Shown: positions 25,696 through 39,705, numbered from the stretch's first letter. The stretch: 64,000 bases of DNA from Palsa-504 sp963744005 (GCA_963744005.1 CAVURU010000004.1:1267834-1331833); one strand, 5' to 3'. The notes: generated by a model from the letters alone, not told the origin. Program-made: numbers and translations.

Positions 25696-26315
25696 CCCAG
25701 GACGAGCCGCCGGTCCGGCTGCTGCTGGCCGAGGACCAGGTGATGATCCGGCAGGCCCTGGCCGCGCTGCTCTCCTTCGAAGGCGACATCGAAGTCGTGG
25801 CCCAGGTCGGCCGGGGCGATGAGGTCCTGGCCGCGGCCCAGCGGACCAACCCGGACGTGGCCGTGCTGGACATCGAGATGCCCGGCCTGGACGGGCTGGC
25901 CGCCGCGGCCGAGCTCAAGCAGTGCCATCCCGACATCAAGATCGTCATCCTGACCACGTTCGGCCGGCCCGGCTTCCTGCGCCGCGCCATGGAGTCCGGG
26001 GTGTCCGCCTTCCTGGTCAAGGACTCGCCCGCCGACAAGCTGACCCAGACCATCCGGCGGGTCCTGGCCGGCGAGCGGGTCATCGACCCGGACCTGGCCG
26101 CCGCCGCCCTGGCCGACGGGCTCAACCCGCTGACCCCCCGCGAGCGGGACGTGCTGGACGCCTGCGCCAACGGCGCCACCATCGCCGAGATCGCCCGCCA
26201 GCTCTACCTGTCCGAGGGAACGGTGCGGAACTACCTGTCCGCCTGCATCCAGAAGACCGGAGCCCGCAACCGCGCCGAAGCCCACCGCATCGCCTCCGAA
26301 CGCGGCTGGCTCTAG
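25692..26315 (+). CDS. LuxR/NarL-type response regulator
   Basis: 207 residues: receiver domain with acidic E14/D15, phospho-acceptor D60 (VAVLDIEMPG), switch Thr (ILTTFG) and Lys (LVKDSPADKL), then a LuxR helix-turn-helix (LTPRERDVLDACANGATIAE, about residues 140-200). It is the partner of the kinase it overlaps by four bases. It likely controls the ABC genes just upstream and its own operon; I could not see a clear repeated operator in the 22303-22521 leader apart from the stop-codon repeat. Confidence 0.94.
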   Translation: MTQDEPPVRLLLAEDQVMIRQALAALLSFEGDIEVVAQVGRGDEVLAAAQRTNPDVAVLDIEMPGLDGLAAAAELKQCHPDIKIVILTTFGRPGFLRRAMESGVSAFLVKDSPADKLTQTIRRVLAGERVIDPDLAAAALADGLNPLTPRERDVLDACANGATIAEIARQLYLSEGTVRNYLSACIQKTGARNRAEAHRIASERGWL

Positions 26316-26368
26316 GCCCGCGCCCAGCCGCCCGCTGCCCCCCGCCCGGCGGCCGCCCCGACCCTAGG

Positions 26369-29620
<3,252 letters not shown>

Positions 29621-29650
29621 CCACTGCGCCACCGGCCGCGAAATCTCCTG

Positions 29651-29836
29651 GTTACGAATGCTCCCGGTAACACCTTCCCGTCGGTGACCGAGGGCTTCGG
29701 GCTGGCCGCTATGGACGCGCTGGACGGCAGAGCCCCGGACCCGGCCCAGGGCCAGGCCCTGGCCCGCGGCTACACCTGGGCCGCCGCCGCGGCCGCCCAC
29801 CAGGAGCTGTACCGCTCTCTGCTGTCCTTACCGGCC
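29651..29836 (+). pseudogene. Remnant of a GT4 glycosyltransferase
   Basis: The frame reads NTFPSVTEGFGLAAMDAL, which is the nucleotide-sugar site of GT4 glycosyltransferases (PSxxEGFGLxxxEAM), followed at once by a family-like C-terminus (ALARGYTWAAAAAAHQELY). The region usually between them (tens of residues) and the whole N-terminal domain are missing, and no start or ribosome site is present. It therefore looks like an internally deleted fossil between the tricorn gene and the hydroxyacid oxidase gene. Confidence 0.7.
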
Positions 29837-29841
29837 AGCTT

Positions 29842-31041
29842 TTACCGAAGGGCCAATAGCGAAGGCCCGAGCTCCCGCAGCTCGGCGACCGAGCCCACCC
29901 CGAGCAGCTGCATGGTCCGCTTGAACTGCTCGGCCAGGATGTCCAGCGCCTTGTCCACCCCGGCCTCCCCGCCCGCCATCAGGCCGTACAGGTAGGCGCG
30001 CCCGATGGCGCAGGCGTCCGCGCCCCGGGCGATGGCCACCGCGATGTCGGCGCCGTGCCGCACGCCGGAGTCGACCAGCACGGTCACCTCCGGCCCCACC
30101 GCCTCCCGGACCGCGGTCACCGCGTCCACCGGCGCCACCGCCCGGTCCAGCTGGCGGCCGCCGTGGTTGGACAGCTGCAGGCCGTCCGCGCCCGCTGCGA
30201 TGGCGCGCTTGGCGTCCTCGGGCCCCAGCGGGCCCTTGATGACCAGCTGCCCGGGCCACTGATCCCTCAGCGCGGCGATCTCGTTCCAGGTGATGGCCGG
30301 GTTGAACAGCGCACCGGTGCCGTGGATGGTCACCTTCTCGTGCCCGGCCAGGTTGGCGAACTTGATGGCCGGGTTGCGCAGCATCCGGGTCCAGTAACCC
30401 GGCTTGGCCGCGATGCTGGCCAGCGTGCTCAGCGTCAGCTCGGGCGGGATGACCAGCCCGTTGCGGCGGTCCCGGGTCCGGTTACCGGTCACGAAGGTGT
30501 CCACCGTCACCACCAGCGCCCGGTACCCGGCCGCGGCCGCCCGGTCGACCAGCTCCTTGGTCACCCCGGCGTCCTTGAGGATGTACAGCTGGAACCACAG
30601 GTCCGGCTGCGCGGCGGCGGCCACGTCCTCGATGGTGGTGGTGGCCACCGTGGACAAGGTGTAGGGCAGCCCGTGCCGCTGCGCCGCGCGGGCCGCGCCG
30701 ATCTCGCCCGCCGGATGCATCATCCGGGTGTACCCGGTGGGGGCCAGGGCCAGCGGCAGCGGCACCGGCGAGCCCAGGATCCTCGCCGAGGTGTCGGCCT
30801 GGGACACGTTGACCAGCGTCCGGGGCTGGAACCGGTAGCTGGTGAAGGCCCGGGTGTTGGCCCGCAGCGAGACCTCCTGGTCCGACCCGCCGTCCACGTA
30901 GTCGAACACCGGGCGCGGAGTCAGCCTGCGCCCGGCGGCCCGCAGGTCAGCGATGTCGTGGCAGGCCGACAGCCGCCGCCGCGTCGCGTCCAGCTCGAGC
31001 GGCTTGACCTGGATCAGGTCGCGTATCTCCGAAACCTTCAT
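29842..31041 (-). CDS. FMN-dependent alpha-hydroxyacid oxidase/dehydrogenase
   Basis: 399 residues, a TIM barrel that binds FMN and oxidises L-2-hydroxyacids such as lactate. H293 in LSNHGGRQLD is the catalytic base, R296 binds the carboxylate, K269 (VIKGPLG) contacts FMN, and DSGVRHGAD is the phosphate site. The family N-terminal helix (FDYVDGGSDQEVSLRAN) is present. No membrane-binding insert is obvious. It stands alone on the minus strand; CapA is separated by 33 bases and runs the same way, so the two could be cotranscribed. Confidence 0.93.
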   Translation of the reverse strand: MKVSEIRDLIQVKPLELDATRRRLSACHDIADLRAAGRRLTPRPVFDYVDGGSDQEVSLRANTRAFTSYRFQPRTLVNVSQADTSARILGSPVPLPLALAPTGYTRMMHPAGEIGAARAAQRHGLPYTLSTVATTTIEDVAAAAQPDLWFQLYILKDAGVTKELVDRAAAAGYRALVVTVDTFVTGNRTRDRRNGLVIPPELTLSTLASIAAKPGYWTRMLRNPAIKFANLAGHEKVTIHGTGALFNPAITWNEIAALRDQWPGQLVIKGPLGPEDAKRAIAAGADGLQLSNHGGRQLDRAVAPVDAVTAVREAVGPEVTVLVDSGVRHGADIAVAIARGADACAIGRAYLYGLMAGGEAGVDKALDILAEQFKRTMQLLGVGSVAELRELGPSLLALR

Positions 31042-31074
31042 GGCACGGAGATTACACGGGCTGCGGCCGGCCGA

Positions 31075-32256
<1,182 letters not shown>

Positions 32257-32425
32257 GCGGATCAACTTATCCCTGTTGCGGCGCTGCGTAGGGGGTAGAA
32301 CTGGGACATGCCGACCTGGGACGCCCGCTGGACGCGCTGGTAATCGCGGGTCCGGCGGCACCGGGCCGCGGCGTGTCCGCAGGTGCGGTGGCCGTGCGCG
32401 CCAGCCCGGATGAAACGATCGTGCC

Positions 32426-34840
32426 GTGACGTCACCATCGGGAACGATCCAGGTCACGGACCGGCTCGAGCGCCGGATCCGGAAACCGATCGACCTGCTG
32501 CGCTGCATCACGTCGCTGCTGGAGATCGCCGTGCTGGTCGTCGCGGGCGTGGCCGCCAGCGCCACCACGACCGGGGCGGAGACCGACATCACCGGGGCCA
32601 GCGCCCGGCTGCCGCAGGCCGTCCGGGTGGTGGCCCCGACCCTGGCCCTGTTCGCCATCCTCATCATCCCGGTCGCGCTGGCCGTCCGCCAGGTCGTCCG
32701 CCGCCAGGTCCAGCGGCTCATCGAGGCGGTGGCCACCGGCGTGCTGGCCGCCGCGGTCGCCGCCGTGATCAACGCCGCGCTGGAGCGCGAGGTCGCCGCC
32801 CGCGTCTACGACGCGATCATCATGTCCACCTCGACCGGCCTTCATACCGCGGCGCTCGACCCGTACCTGGCCGGCCTGGTCGCCTACGCCACCATCATCG
32901 GCCTGACCGGCCGGCCCGGCTGGCGGAACGCCCTGTGGCTGGCCATCGGCGTCTACGCCGTCGTGCACCTGGCCGCGACCGACACCACGGTGCTGTCCTT
33001 CCTGCTCACCCTGCTCGTCGGCCGCACCATCGGCCTGGGCGTGCGGTACGCCGCGGGCAGCCCGTCGCTGCGTCCCACCGCGACCGAGATCGCCGCCGCG
33101 CTGAACACCAGCGACCGGCAGGTCACCGAGATCCGCCGGCTCGACCCCGAGCCCGGCGAGCGGCCCGACGGCGACCGGCTGGCCGACCGGGCCGGATCAC
33201 GGCACTACGTCGCGACGACCAGCACCGGTGACCGGCTGGACGTCACCATCTACGACAAGGACCAGCAGGCCGCCGGGGCCGTCTACCGGCTGTACCGCAC
33301 GGTGCTGCTGCGCGGCCAGGTCTCCCGCGGCGCGCCGCTGTCCGCGGACCGGACGGTGGAGCGGCGGGCCCTGCTGTCCTACGCCTCGGAGGACGCGGGC
33401 GCGCCCACGCCGCGGCTCCGCGCGGTGGTCCGGGCCGGCCCCGAGGCCAGTGTGCTGGCCCACGACCACACCGACGGCACCACCCTGGCCGACCGCAACC
33501 CCGGCTGCACCGACGACGAGCTGCGGGCCATCTGGGACGCGGTCGCCGCGCTGCACGAGCACCGGGTCACCCACCGGGCGCTGACCGCGGACCGGATCCT
33601 GCTCCGCGACGACGGCCAGGTCGTCCTGCTCGATCCTGGCGACGGCGACGTGGCCGCCAGCGACCTGCAGATCCGCCTGGACGTGGCCCAGCTGCTGGCC
33701 GAGCTCGCGCTCTACGTCGGCCCGGAGCGGTCCGCCGACCTGGCCCTGGAGAAGGCGGCCGCCGGCGAGCTGGTCGCCGTGGTGCCGCTGCTGCAGCGGG
33801 TCGCGCTGGCCCGTTCCACCCGGGCGGCGCTGCGCCGCGATCGCAAGGTGCTGCCTGCTCTTCGCCAGCGGCTGCTGGCCGCCGTCCCGGGCGGCGAGGT
33901 GGCCCCGGTCCGGCTGGAGCGGATCCGGCTGCGCAGCCTGGTCACCCTGGTCGCCTCCGTGGCCGCGGCCTACCTGCTCGCGGGCGAGCTGGCCCGGACC
34001 AGCCTCGGGCAGGTCCTGCCCGGGGCGGACCTGTGGTGGGGCCTGGTCGCACTGGGCCTGTCCGCGCTGACCTACGTGGGCGCCACCTTCGAGCTGACCG
34101 GCTTCGTGTCCGGGCCGCTGCCCTTCCTCCGGACCATGCTGGTCCAGGTGGCCGGGTCCTTCGTCACCCTGGTCACCCCGGCCGCCGTCGGCGGCGCCGC
34201 TCTCAACGTCCGCTACCTGCAGCGCAGGAAGATCCCGGCCGCGGTCGCCGCGGCCAGCGTCGGCGTCAGCCAGCTCGTCGCCTTCGTCCTGCACATCCTG
34301 CTGCTGGCTACCTTCATCGCCATCGCCGGCGCCGCCGACAAGGAACCGTTCCGCCCGCCCACCTGGTCCTACTTCGTACTGGCCGGGCTGGTCGCGCTGG
34401 CCCTGGCTGTGCTGGCCGTGCCGGCCGGCCGGCGGCTGCTGCGGGCCCGGGTCGCCCCGCTCCTGCACCAGGTCCTGCCCCGGCTGATCGAGATCGTCCA
34501 GCAGCCTCGCAAGCTGGTCGAGGGCATCGGCGGCGCGCTGCTGCTGAGCGGCTGCTACATCCTGTGCCTGGCCGCCTGCGTCCAGGCCTTCCACGAGTCG
34601 GCCGCCCTGGCCAGCATCGCCGTGGTCTACCTGAGCGGCAGCGCCCTGGGGTCGATCATCCCCACCCCGGGCGGCATCGGCACCGTGGAGGCCGCCCTGA
34701 CCGCCGGGCTGGTCGCCGCCGGGCTGCACGGCACCCAGGCGGCCAGCGCGGTCCTGCTCTTCCGGCTGCTCACCTTCTGGCTTCCGGTCCCGGTCGGCTG
34801 GGTCGCCCTGAACTACCTCGAACGCCACAGCGCTATCTAG
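32426..34840 (+). CDS. Flippase-like membrane protein with internal pseudokinase domain
   Basis: 804 residues. Residues 1-210 hold several membrane helices; residues about 230-480 form a soluble kinase-like domain; residues about 490-800 are an LPG_synthase_TM (UPF0104/AglD2-like) flippase domain with its conserved TPAAVGGAALNVRYLQR and IIPTPGGIGTVEAAL. The kinase-like part keeps the catalytic-loop outline (THRALTADRILL) but lacks HRD Asp and DFG (LLDPGDG), so it is probably a nucleotide- or ligand-binding pseudokinase. The protein may sense and move a lipid-linked glycan or phospholipid. It starts with a GTG; its stop lies in a 16-base tandem repeat. Confidence 0.85.
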   Translation: MTSPSGTIQVTDRLERRIRKPIDLLRCITSLLEIAVLVVAGVAASATTTGAETDITGASARLPQAVRVVAPTLALFAILIIPVALAVRQVVRRQVQRLIEAVATGVLAAAVAAVINAALEREVAARVYDAIIMSTSTGLHTAALDPYLAGLVAYATIIGLTGRPGWRNALWLAIGVYAVVHLAATDTTVLSFLLTLLVGRTIGLGVRYAAGSPSLRPTATEIAAALNTSDRQVTEIRRLDPEPGERPDGDRLADRAGSRHYVATTSTGDRLDVTIYDKDQQAAGAVYRLYRTVLLRGQVSRGAPLSADRTVERRALLSYASEDAGAPTPRLRAVVRAGPEASVLAHDHTDGTTLADRNPGCTDDELRAIWDAVAALHEHRVTHRALTADRILLRDDGQVVLLDPGDGDVAASDLQIRLDVAQLLAELALYVGPERSADLALEKAAAGELVAVVPLLQRVALARSTRAALRRDRKVLPALRQRLLAAVPGGEVAPVRLERIRLRSLVTLVASVAAAYLLAGELARTSLGQVLPGADLWWGLVALGLSALTYVGATFELTGFVSGPLPFLRTMLVQVAGSFVTLVTPAAVGGAALNVRYLQRRKIPAAVAAASVGVSQLVAFVLHILLLATFIAIAGAADKEPFRPPTWSYFVLAGLVALALAVLAVPAGRRLLRARVAPLLHQVLPRLIEIVQQPRKLVEGIGGALLLSGCYILCLAACVQAFHESAALASIAVVYLSGSALGSIIPTPGGIGTVEAALTAGLVAAGLHGTQAASAVLLFRLLTFWLPVPVGWVALNYLERHSAI

Positions 34841-34873
34841 GACCAGCGCTATCGAGAACCAGCGCTATCGAGG
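34828..34873 (+). repeat. 16-base tandem repeat CAGCGCTATCGAGAAC over flippase stop
   Basis: Units lie at 34828-34843 (variant with TAG that ends the flippase gene), 34844-34859 and a partial copy at 34860-34873. The last unit abuts the proposed TTG start of the SGNH gene. Confidence 0.88.
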
Positions 34874-34878
34874 CCGGA

Positions 34879-36360
34879 TTGCCGCCGGCCGGTCCCGGGT
34901 ACCAAGCAGGGGCCAGGCTATTTGTCCGGGAGCGAGCGATTCATCCATTTCTGCGGCGGATCAGGATCGGCGCCGGCTACCTCGTCGCGTTCGGGATCAT
35001 CGCGGCCGGGTCGATCTGGCTGTCCCTGCAAGTCGCGCCCATGCAGACCGTCTCGGCCGCCGGGCAGACGGCCCGGGTCGGCGCCGCCGTGAACTCACTG
35101 AGCTGGTCCGGCCCAGGTGAGCTCGACCTGTTCGGCCAGGTCATGCCGACCAAACCGCAGTTCCAGGGCCCGATCCGCCCGCTCCTCCAGCTCACTCACA
35201 TCACCATCGACCGCCAGGTCGCGCAGCTGGTCCGCTCGGACGATCCGGGCCAGCTCAAGCTGAGCCTCAGCCAGCAGCTGGCTGAGGGCTGGACCCGGTA
35301 CTTCGTCTTCGAGACGCTCATCGCGGCCGGCTTCGCCGCCATCGCGCTGATCGCCGTGGCCGGCGTCCGCCGGTCGTCCTACCGCACCATGCTCAAGACG
35401 GCCGGGGCCGGGCTGGCCGTCGTGTGCGCGGTGAACGTCGGCGGCGTGCTGCTCACCGCCTCCAGCACGCCCGGGGTGCTGCGCAGCGTCAAGACCCTCG
35501 ACGACCTGGTCGGCTCGGCCCCGCTCGCGCTGGCCCAGGGGGCGTCCAGCCGGCCGCGGCCGGGCGTGCAGGCCGTGGTCATCGGCGACTCGACCGCCGC
35601 CGCGGCGGGCAACCCGATCGCCCCGGGGGCCAGCGCGGCGGACCGGGCCTGCGGGCGCAGCAGCGCGTCCTACGCCGCCGACCTGGCCGCGGTCAATCAC
35701 TGGAACGTGCTGAACCTGGCCTGCAACAGCGCCACCATCACCGACGGGCTGCTCGGCGTCCAGGTCGCCGGGAGCGGGCAGGTGGTTCCCCCGCAGCTGA
35801 CCGAGGCCGAGCAGGCCACCCAGGCCAAGGTGGTCATCGTGAGCGTCGGCGCGGACGACGTCCAGTGGTCGATCATGACGCGGCTGTGCCTGGCCAGCGC
35901 GGTGTGCAACGACAAGGTGTCGACCGCCTACTTCAGCCAGCTGCTCAACGCCTTCATCCGCAGCTACTACCAGCTGCTCGGCGCCCTGGATGACCTGCCC
36001 GGGCACCCGGCCGTGCTGATCAACGAGTACTACTCGCCGTTCGGCCCGGACGTCGGCTGCCTGGCCCGGTACGGGCTCACCGCGGCCAAGGCCCACGTGC
36101 TGCGGTCCCGCCTGGGCCAGCTGAACGCCGTGCTGGCCCAGGGGGCGCAGGTCTTCGGCTTCGGGGTGGCCGACCCGCCGTTCGCCGGGCACCAGTTGTG
36201 CTCGGCCAGCCCCTACGTGCAGGGCCCGGGCGACCCGGCCCCGCTGCACCCGACCGCGGCCGGCGAGCTGGCCATCGCCCTGGCTGACCAGCAGGCCCTG
36301 CCCGCGGCCGAGAACCTGGTCCCGGCGCCGTCAGCCAGCCCCGCCGCCGGGACCGACTAG
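34879..36360 (+). CDS. Membrane-anchored SGNH/GDSL hydrolase
   Basis: About 493 residues if the TTG at 34879 is the start; no better ATG or GTG precedes the first membrane helix (AGYLVAFGIIAAGSIWLSLQ). Two more helices follow near residues 145-195 (ETLIAAGFAAIALIAVAG, GAGLAVVCAVNVGGVLLTA). The outer domain is an SGNH hydrolase: S238 in VVIGDSTAA, NSATITDGL, SVGADDV and H457 in PLHPTAAG. It should cleave or transfer an ester outside the cell. Position behind the flippase suggests both act on one envelope lipid or glycan. It ends on a CTAG shared with the convergent LLM gene. Confidence 0.82.
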   Translation: MPPAGPGYQAGARLFVRERAIHPFLRRIRIGAGYLVAFGIIAAGSIWLSLQVAPMQTVSAAGQTARVGAAVNSLSWSGPGELDLFGQVMPTKPQFQGPIRPLLQLTHITIDRQVAQLVRSDDPGQLKLSLSQQLAEGWTRYFVFETLIAAGFAAIALIAVAGVRRSSYRTMLKTAGAGLAVVCAVNVGGVLLTASSTPGVLRSVKTLDDLVGSAPLALAQGASSRPRPGVQAVVIGDSTAAAAGNPIAPGASAADRACGRSSASYAADLAAVNHWNVLNLACNSATITDGLLGVQVAGSGQVVPPQLTEAEQATQAKVVIVSVGADDVQWSIMTRLCLASAVCNDKVSTAYFSQLLNAFIRSYYQLLGALDDLPGHPAVLINEYYSPFGPDVGCLARYGLTAAKAHVLRSRLGQLNAVLAQGAQVFGFGVADPPFAGHQLCSASPYVQGPGDPAPLHPTAAGELAIALADQQALPAAENLVPAPSASPAAGTD

Positions 36361-37357
36361 GCCCGCAGCGCGGGGATGATCTCCTGCCCGTAGGCGGCCA
36401 GGGTCTCGTCCTCCTGGTCGTGCATCAGGTACAGGGCGAACTGGTCCGCGCCGATCTCGGCCAGCTCGCGGAGCCGGTCCACGTGCGCCACGGCCGGCCC
36501 GGTCAGGCAGAACCGGTCGATGATCTCATCCGGCACGAAGTCCACCGACGGGTTGTCCGCCCGCCCGTGGTGGGCGTAGTCGTAGCCCTCCCGGCCCTTG
36601 ATGTAGTCGGTCAGCGCGTGCGGCACCGGGCCGTCCGTGCCGTACCTGGCCACCAGGTCGGCCACGTGGTTGCCCACCATCCCGCCGAACCAGCGCAGCT
36701 GCTCCCGCTGGTGCGGCAGGTCGGTGCCCACGTAGGCGGGCGCCGCCACGCAGATGGTGATGTCGGCCGGGTCCCGGCCCGCCTCCCGGGCCGCCGAGCG
36801 CACCGCCCCGATGGTCCAGCGGGCGATGTCCGGGTCGGCGGTCTGCAGGATGAACCCGTCGGCCTGCTCGCCGGTCAGCCGCAGCGCCTTCGGCCCGTAC
36901 GCCGCCATCCAGATCTCCAGCTTGCCGTCCCGGACCCACGGCAGCCGCAGCGGCTGGCCGTGGTGGGTCACCTCGCGGCCCTCGGCCAGCTCCTTGATCA
37001 CGGTCATCGCCTCGGCGATGGTGGCCAGCGACATGGGCTGCTGGCCGATGACCCGCCGGGCCGAGTCGCCGCGCCCGATCCCGCACACCGTGCGGTTCCC
37101 GTACATGTCGTTCAGCGTGGCGAACAGCGACGCGATGACCGACCAGTCCCGGGTCCCCGGGTTGGTCACCATCGGCCCGATGGTCATCGACGAGGTCGCG
37201 GCCAGCGCCGCCGAGTAGATGACGAACGGCTCCTGCCACAGCACGTGCGAATCCCACGTCCACCCGTAGGAGAACCCCGCCTGCTCGGCCCGCTGCATCA
37301 TGCGCGACCACGCCGCTGGCCGGCGGGATTGGTCTGCAGCACCACCCCGAAATCCAT
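36357..37357 (-). CDS. LLM-class F420-type oxidoreductase (TIGR03842-like), frameshifted N-terminus
   Basis: The ATG at 37357 has a strong GGGAGGGAGG site and begins MDFGVVLQTNP. The frame breaks at 37325-37327 (extra base; expected NPPASGVV) and again at about 37302 (extra base; expected VVAMMQRAEQAGFSYGW). Removing both gives 332 residues and a normal flavin/F420 luciferase-like barrel (FSYGWTWDSHVLWQEP, ATNPGTRD-like GPMVTNPGTRDWSV, VCGIGRGDSARRVIG). TIGR03842 proteins often sit beside hydantoinases in actinobacteria, so it likely oxidises or reduces a pyrimidine or hydantoin intermediate using F420. As read, the frame runs straight into the hydantoinase. Confidence 0.82.
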
Positions 37358-37402
37358 CGCCTCCCTCCCGTTGGTCCCGGATCGACTGAGTCAGCCAGTC
37401 GC

Positions 37403-38828
37403 TCACACCAGGTACTGGTTCAGCCCGCGGGCCAGGAACTGCCCCGTGGCCCGGACTGCCCAGGTACTGCCCGTCGCCGATCACCACGCGGCCGCGGGAC
37501 AAGGTGGTCACCACCCGCCCGGTGATCTCCATGCCCTCGTACGCCGAGTAGTCGACGTTCATGTGGTGGGTCGCCGCCGACAGCGTCTGCCGCGCCTGCG
37601 GGTCGTAGATCACGATGTCGGCGTCGGAGCCGGCCGCGATCACGCCCTTGCGCGGGTACAGGCCGAACATCCTGGCCGGCGTGGTCGACGCCACCTCCAC
37701 CCAGCGCGGCAGCGAGAGCTGCCCGGCTGCCACCCCGGCGTGCAGCAGGTCCATCCGGTGCTCGACGCCCGGCATCCCGTTCGGGATCTTGGAGAAGTCG
37801 CCCCGGCCGAGCTCCTTCTGGTCCTTGAAGCAGAACGGGCAGTGGTCGGTCGAGACCACCGACAGGTCGTTGGTCCGCAGGCCCTTCCACAGCGAATCCT
37901 GGTGCTCCCTGGGCCGCAGCGGCGGCGAGGCGACGAACTTGGCCCCCTCGAAGTCCGGCCGGGCCAGGTCGTCGATGGACAGGTACAGGTACTGCGGGCA
38001 GGTCTCCGCGAACACGTTCTGCCCGTTGTCCCGGGCCTCGGCCACCGCGGCCAGCGCCTGAGAGGCCGACAGGTGCACGATGTACAGCGGGCAGTGCGCC
38101 ACCTTGGCCAGCGTGATGGCCCGGGACGTCGCCTCGCCCTCCAGCTCGGGCGGCCTGGTCAGGCCGTGGTTCACCGGATCGGTCCGGCCCGCGGCCAGCG
38201 CCTGGGCCACCAGCTGGTCGATGGCGATGCCGTTCTCGGCGTGCATCATCACCGTCGCGCCCGACCGGGACGCCTGCTGCATGGCCAGCAGGATCTCGCC
38301 GTCGGTGGCGTAGAACACGCCGGGGTAGGCCATGAACATCTTGAAACTGTTCACCCCGGCCGCGATGCACGAGTCCATCTCCTTCAGCGACGTCTCGTTG
38401 ACGTCGGAGACGATCATGTGGAAGCCGTAGTCGATCGCGCAGTTGCCGTCCGCCTTGGCGTGCCACTTGTCCAGGGTGGCCAGCAGCGAGGTGCCCTTGG
38501 CCTGGACCGCGAAGTCGATGATGGTGGTGGTGCCGCCCCAGGCCGCGGCCCGGGTGCCGGTCTCGAAGGTGTCGACCGAGAACGTCCCGCCGAACGGCAT
38601 CTCCATGTGCGTGTGCGCGTCGATCCCGCCCGGCAGCACGTACTTGCCCGTCGCGTCGATGACCTGGTCGGCCGCCTCGGCGGCCGGCGCGTCGGCAGGC
38701 GGCGCGCCGGGTTCCCCGGTCAGGTCCCGGGCCAGCACCGCCGCGATCCGCTCCCCGGCCACCAGCACGTCCGCGGCCAGCGTCCCCTCTGCGGTCACCA
38801 CCGTCCCGCCGCTGATCAGTATCGTCAC
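37403..38828 (-). CDS. hydA: Dihydropyrimidinase / D-hydantoinase, 3' frameshift
   Basis: About 474 residues after correction. Amidohydrolase metal site: GGIDAHTHME, carbamylated Lys in VNSFKMFMAYPG, His in MMHAENG and YIVHLSASQAL, Asp in STDHCPF. It opens dihydrouracil or hydantoin rings to carbamoyl amino acids. One extra base in the G run at 37444-37447 moves the frame just before the family end (expected FLARGLNQYLV, stop at 37403-37405). Without correction the frame continues into the LLM gene as a false 823-residue fusion. It lies 34 bases behind the amidohydrolase gene, as part of one operon. Confidence 0.9.
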
Positions 38829-38862
38829 TCTGCTCTCCCGCTCGCCTCGGCTCGCTGCTCGC

Positions 38863-39705
38863 TCATGGCTGGACCAGGCTGTCGTACTGGTCGGGGCGGC
38901 GGTCGCGGTAGAACTGCCACAGGTTCCGGACCTCGGCCAGCTGGTCCATGTCCAGGTCCCGGACCACCACCTCGTCCTTGTCGTCGGCGCCGGCCTCGCC
39001 CACCAGCTGGCCGCGCGGGTCGACGAAGTAGGTCTGCCCGTAGAAGTCGTTGTCGCCCAGCGGCTCGACGCCGACCCGGTTGATCGCGCCGATGAAGTAC
39101 TCGTTGGCCACCGCGGAGGCCGGCTGCTCCAGCCGCCACAGGTACTGCGACAGGCCCCGGCTGGTGGCCGACGGGTTGAACACGATCCGCGCCCCGGCCA
39201 GGCCGAGCGCCCGCCAGCCCTCCGGGAAGTGCCGGTCGTAGCAGATGTACACGCCGATCCGGCCCACCGCCGTGTCGAAGGTCGGGTAGCCCAGGTTGCC
39301 GGGCCGGAAGTAGAACTTCTCCCAGAACCCCTTGACCTGCGGGATGTGCGTCTTGCGGTACTTGCCCAGGTAGCTGCCGTCGGCGTCGATGACCGCCGCG
39401 GTGTTGTAGTACACGCCCGGGTGCTCTTCCTCGTACATCGGCGCGATGATGACGATGCCCAGCTGCCGCGCGACGTCCTGCAGCAGCCGGGTCGTCGGCC
39501 CGTCCGGGATGGCCTCGGTGTAGGAGTAGTAGTCGGCGTCCTGGACCTGGCAGAAGTAGGGCCCGTAGAAGAGCTCCTGGAGGCAGACCACCTGCGCGCC
39601 GGCCGACGCCGCGGTCCTGATGTGCTCCACCGCCGCGGCGATCATGGATTCCTTGTCCCCGGTCCAGCGCTGCTGGACGAGCCCGGCGCGGATGATCTCA
39701 GCCAT
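38863..39705 (-). CDS. Nitrilase-family amidohydrolase (beta-ureidopropionase / N-carbamoyl type)
   Basis: 280 residues from the ATG at 39705; an ATG at 39741 is also possible and has GGTGGAAG upstream. The triad E44 (CLQELFYGPYF), K118 (KYRKTHIPQ) and C155 (YICYDRHFPEG) marks the carbon-nitrogen hydrolase family, and FYGPYFCQVQ plus GFWEKFYFRPGN fit N-carbamoylputrescine amidase or beta-ureidopropionase. With the hydantoinase next to it, it should release ammonia and CO2 from the carbamoyl product, giving a beta- or alpha-amino acid. It is first in a three-gene minus-strand operon. Confidence 0.92.
   Translation of the reverse strand: MAEIIRAGLVQQRWTGDKESMIAAAVEHIRTAASAGAQVVCLQELFYGPYFCQVQDADYYSYTEAIPDGPTTRLLQDVARQLGIVIIAPMYEEEHPGVYYNTAAVIDADGSYLGKYRKTHIPQVKGFWEKFYFRPGNLGYPTFDTAVGRIGVYICYDRHFPEGWRALGLAGARIVFNPSATSRGLSQYLWRLEQPASAVANEYFIGAINRVGVEPLGDNDFYGQTYFVDPRGQLVGEAGADDKDEVVVRDLDMDQLAEVRNLWQFYRDRRPDQYDSLVQP

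Noticed and set aside
33197..34828. 543-residue minus-strand frame opposite the flippase
   Set aside because: Gln/Gly/Arg-rich shadow composition; the sense strand encodes a recognisable membrane protein.
36357..38828. One 823-residue hydantoinase-LLM fusion protein
   Set aside because: The junction holds the family stop of the hydantoinase and a perfect ribosome site plus ATG for the LLM gene in other frames; three single-base insertions explain the open frame.
36420..39083. 887-residue plus-strand frame opposite the pyrimidine operon
   Set aside because: His/Arg/Gly-rich shadow with no domain; three minus-strand enzymes account for the sequence.
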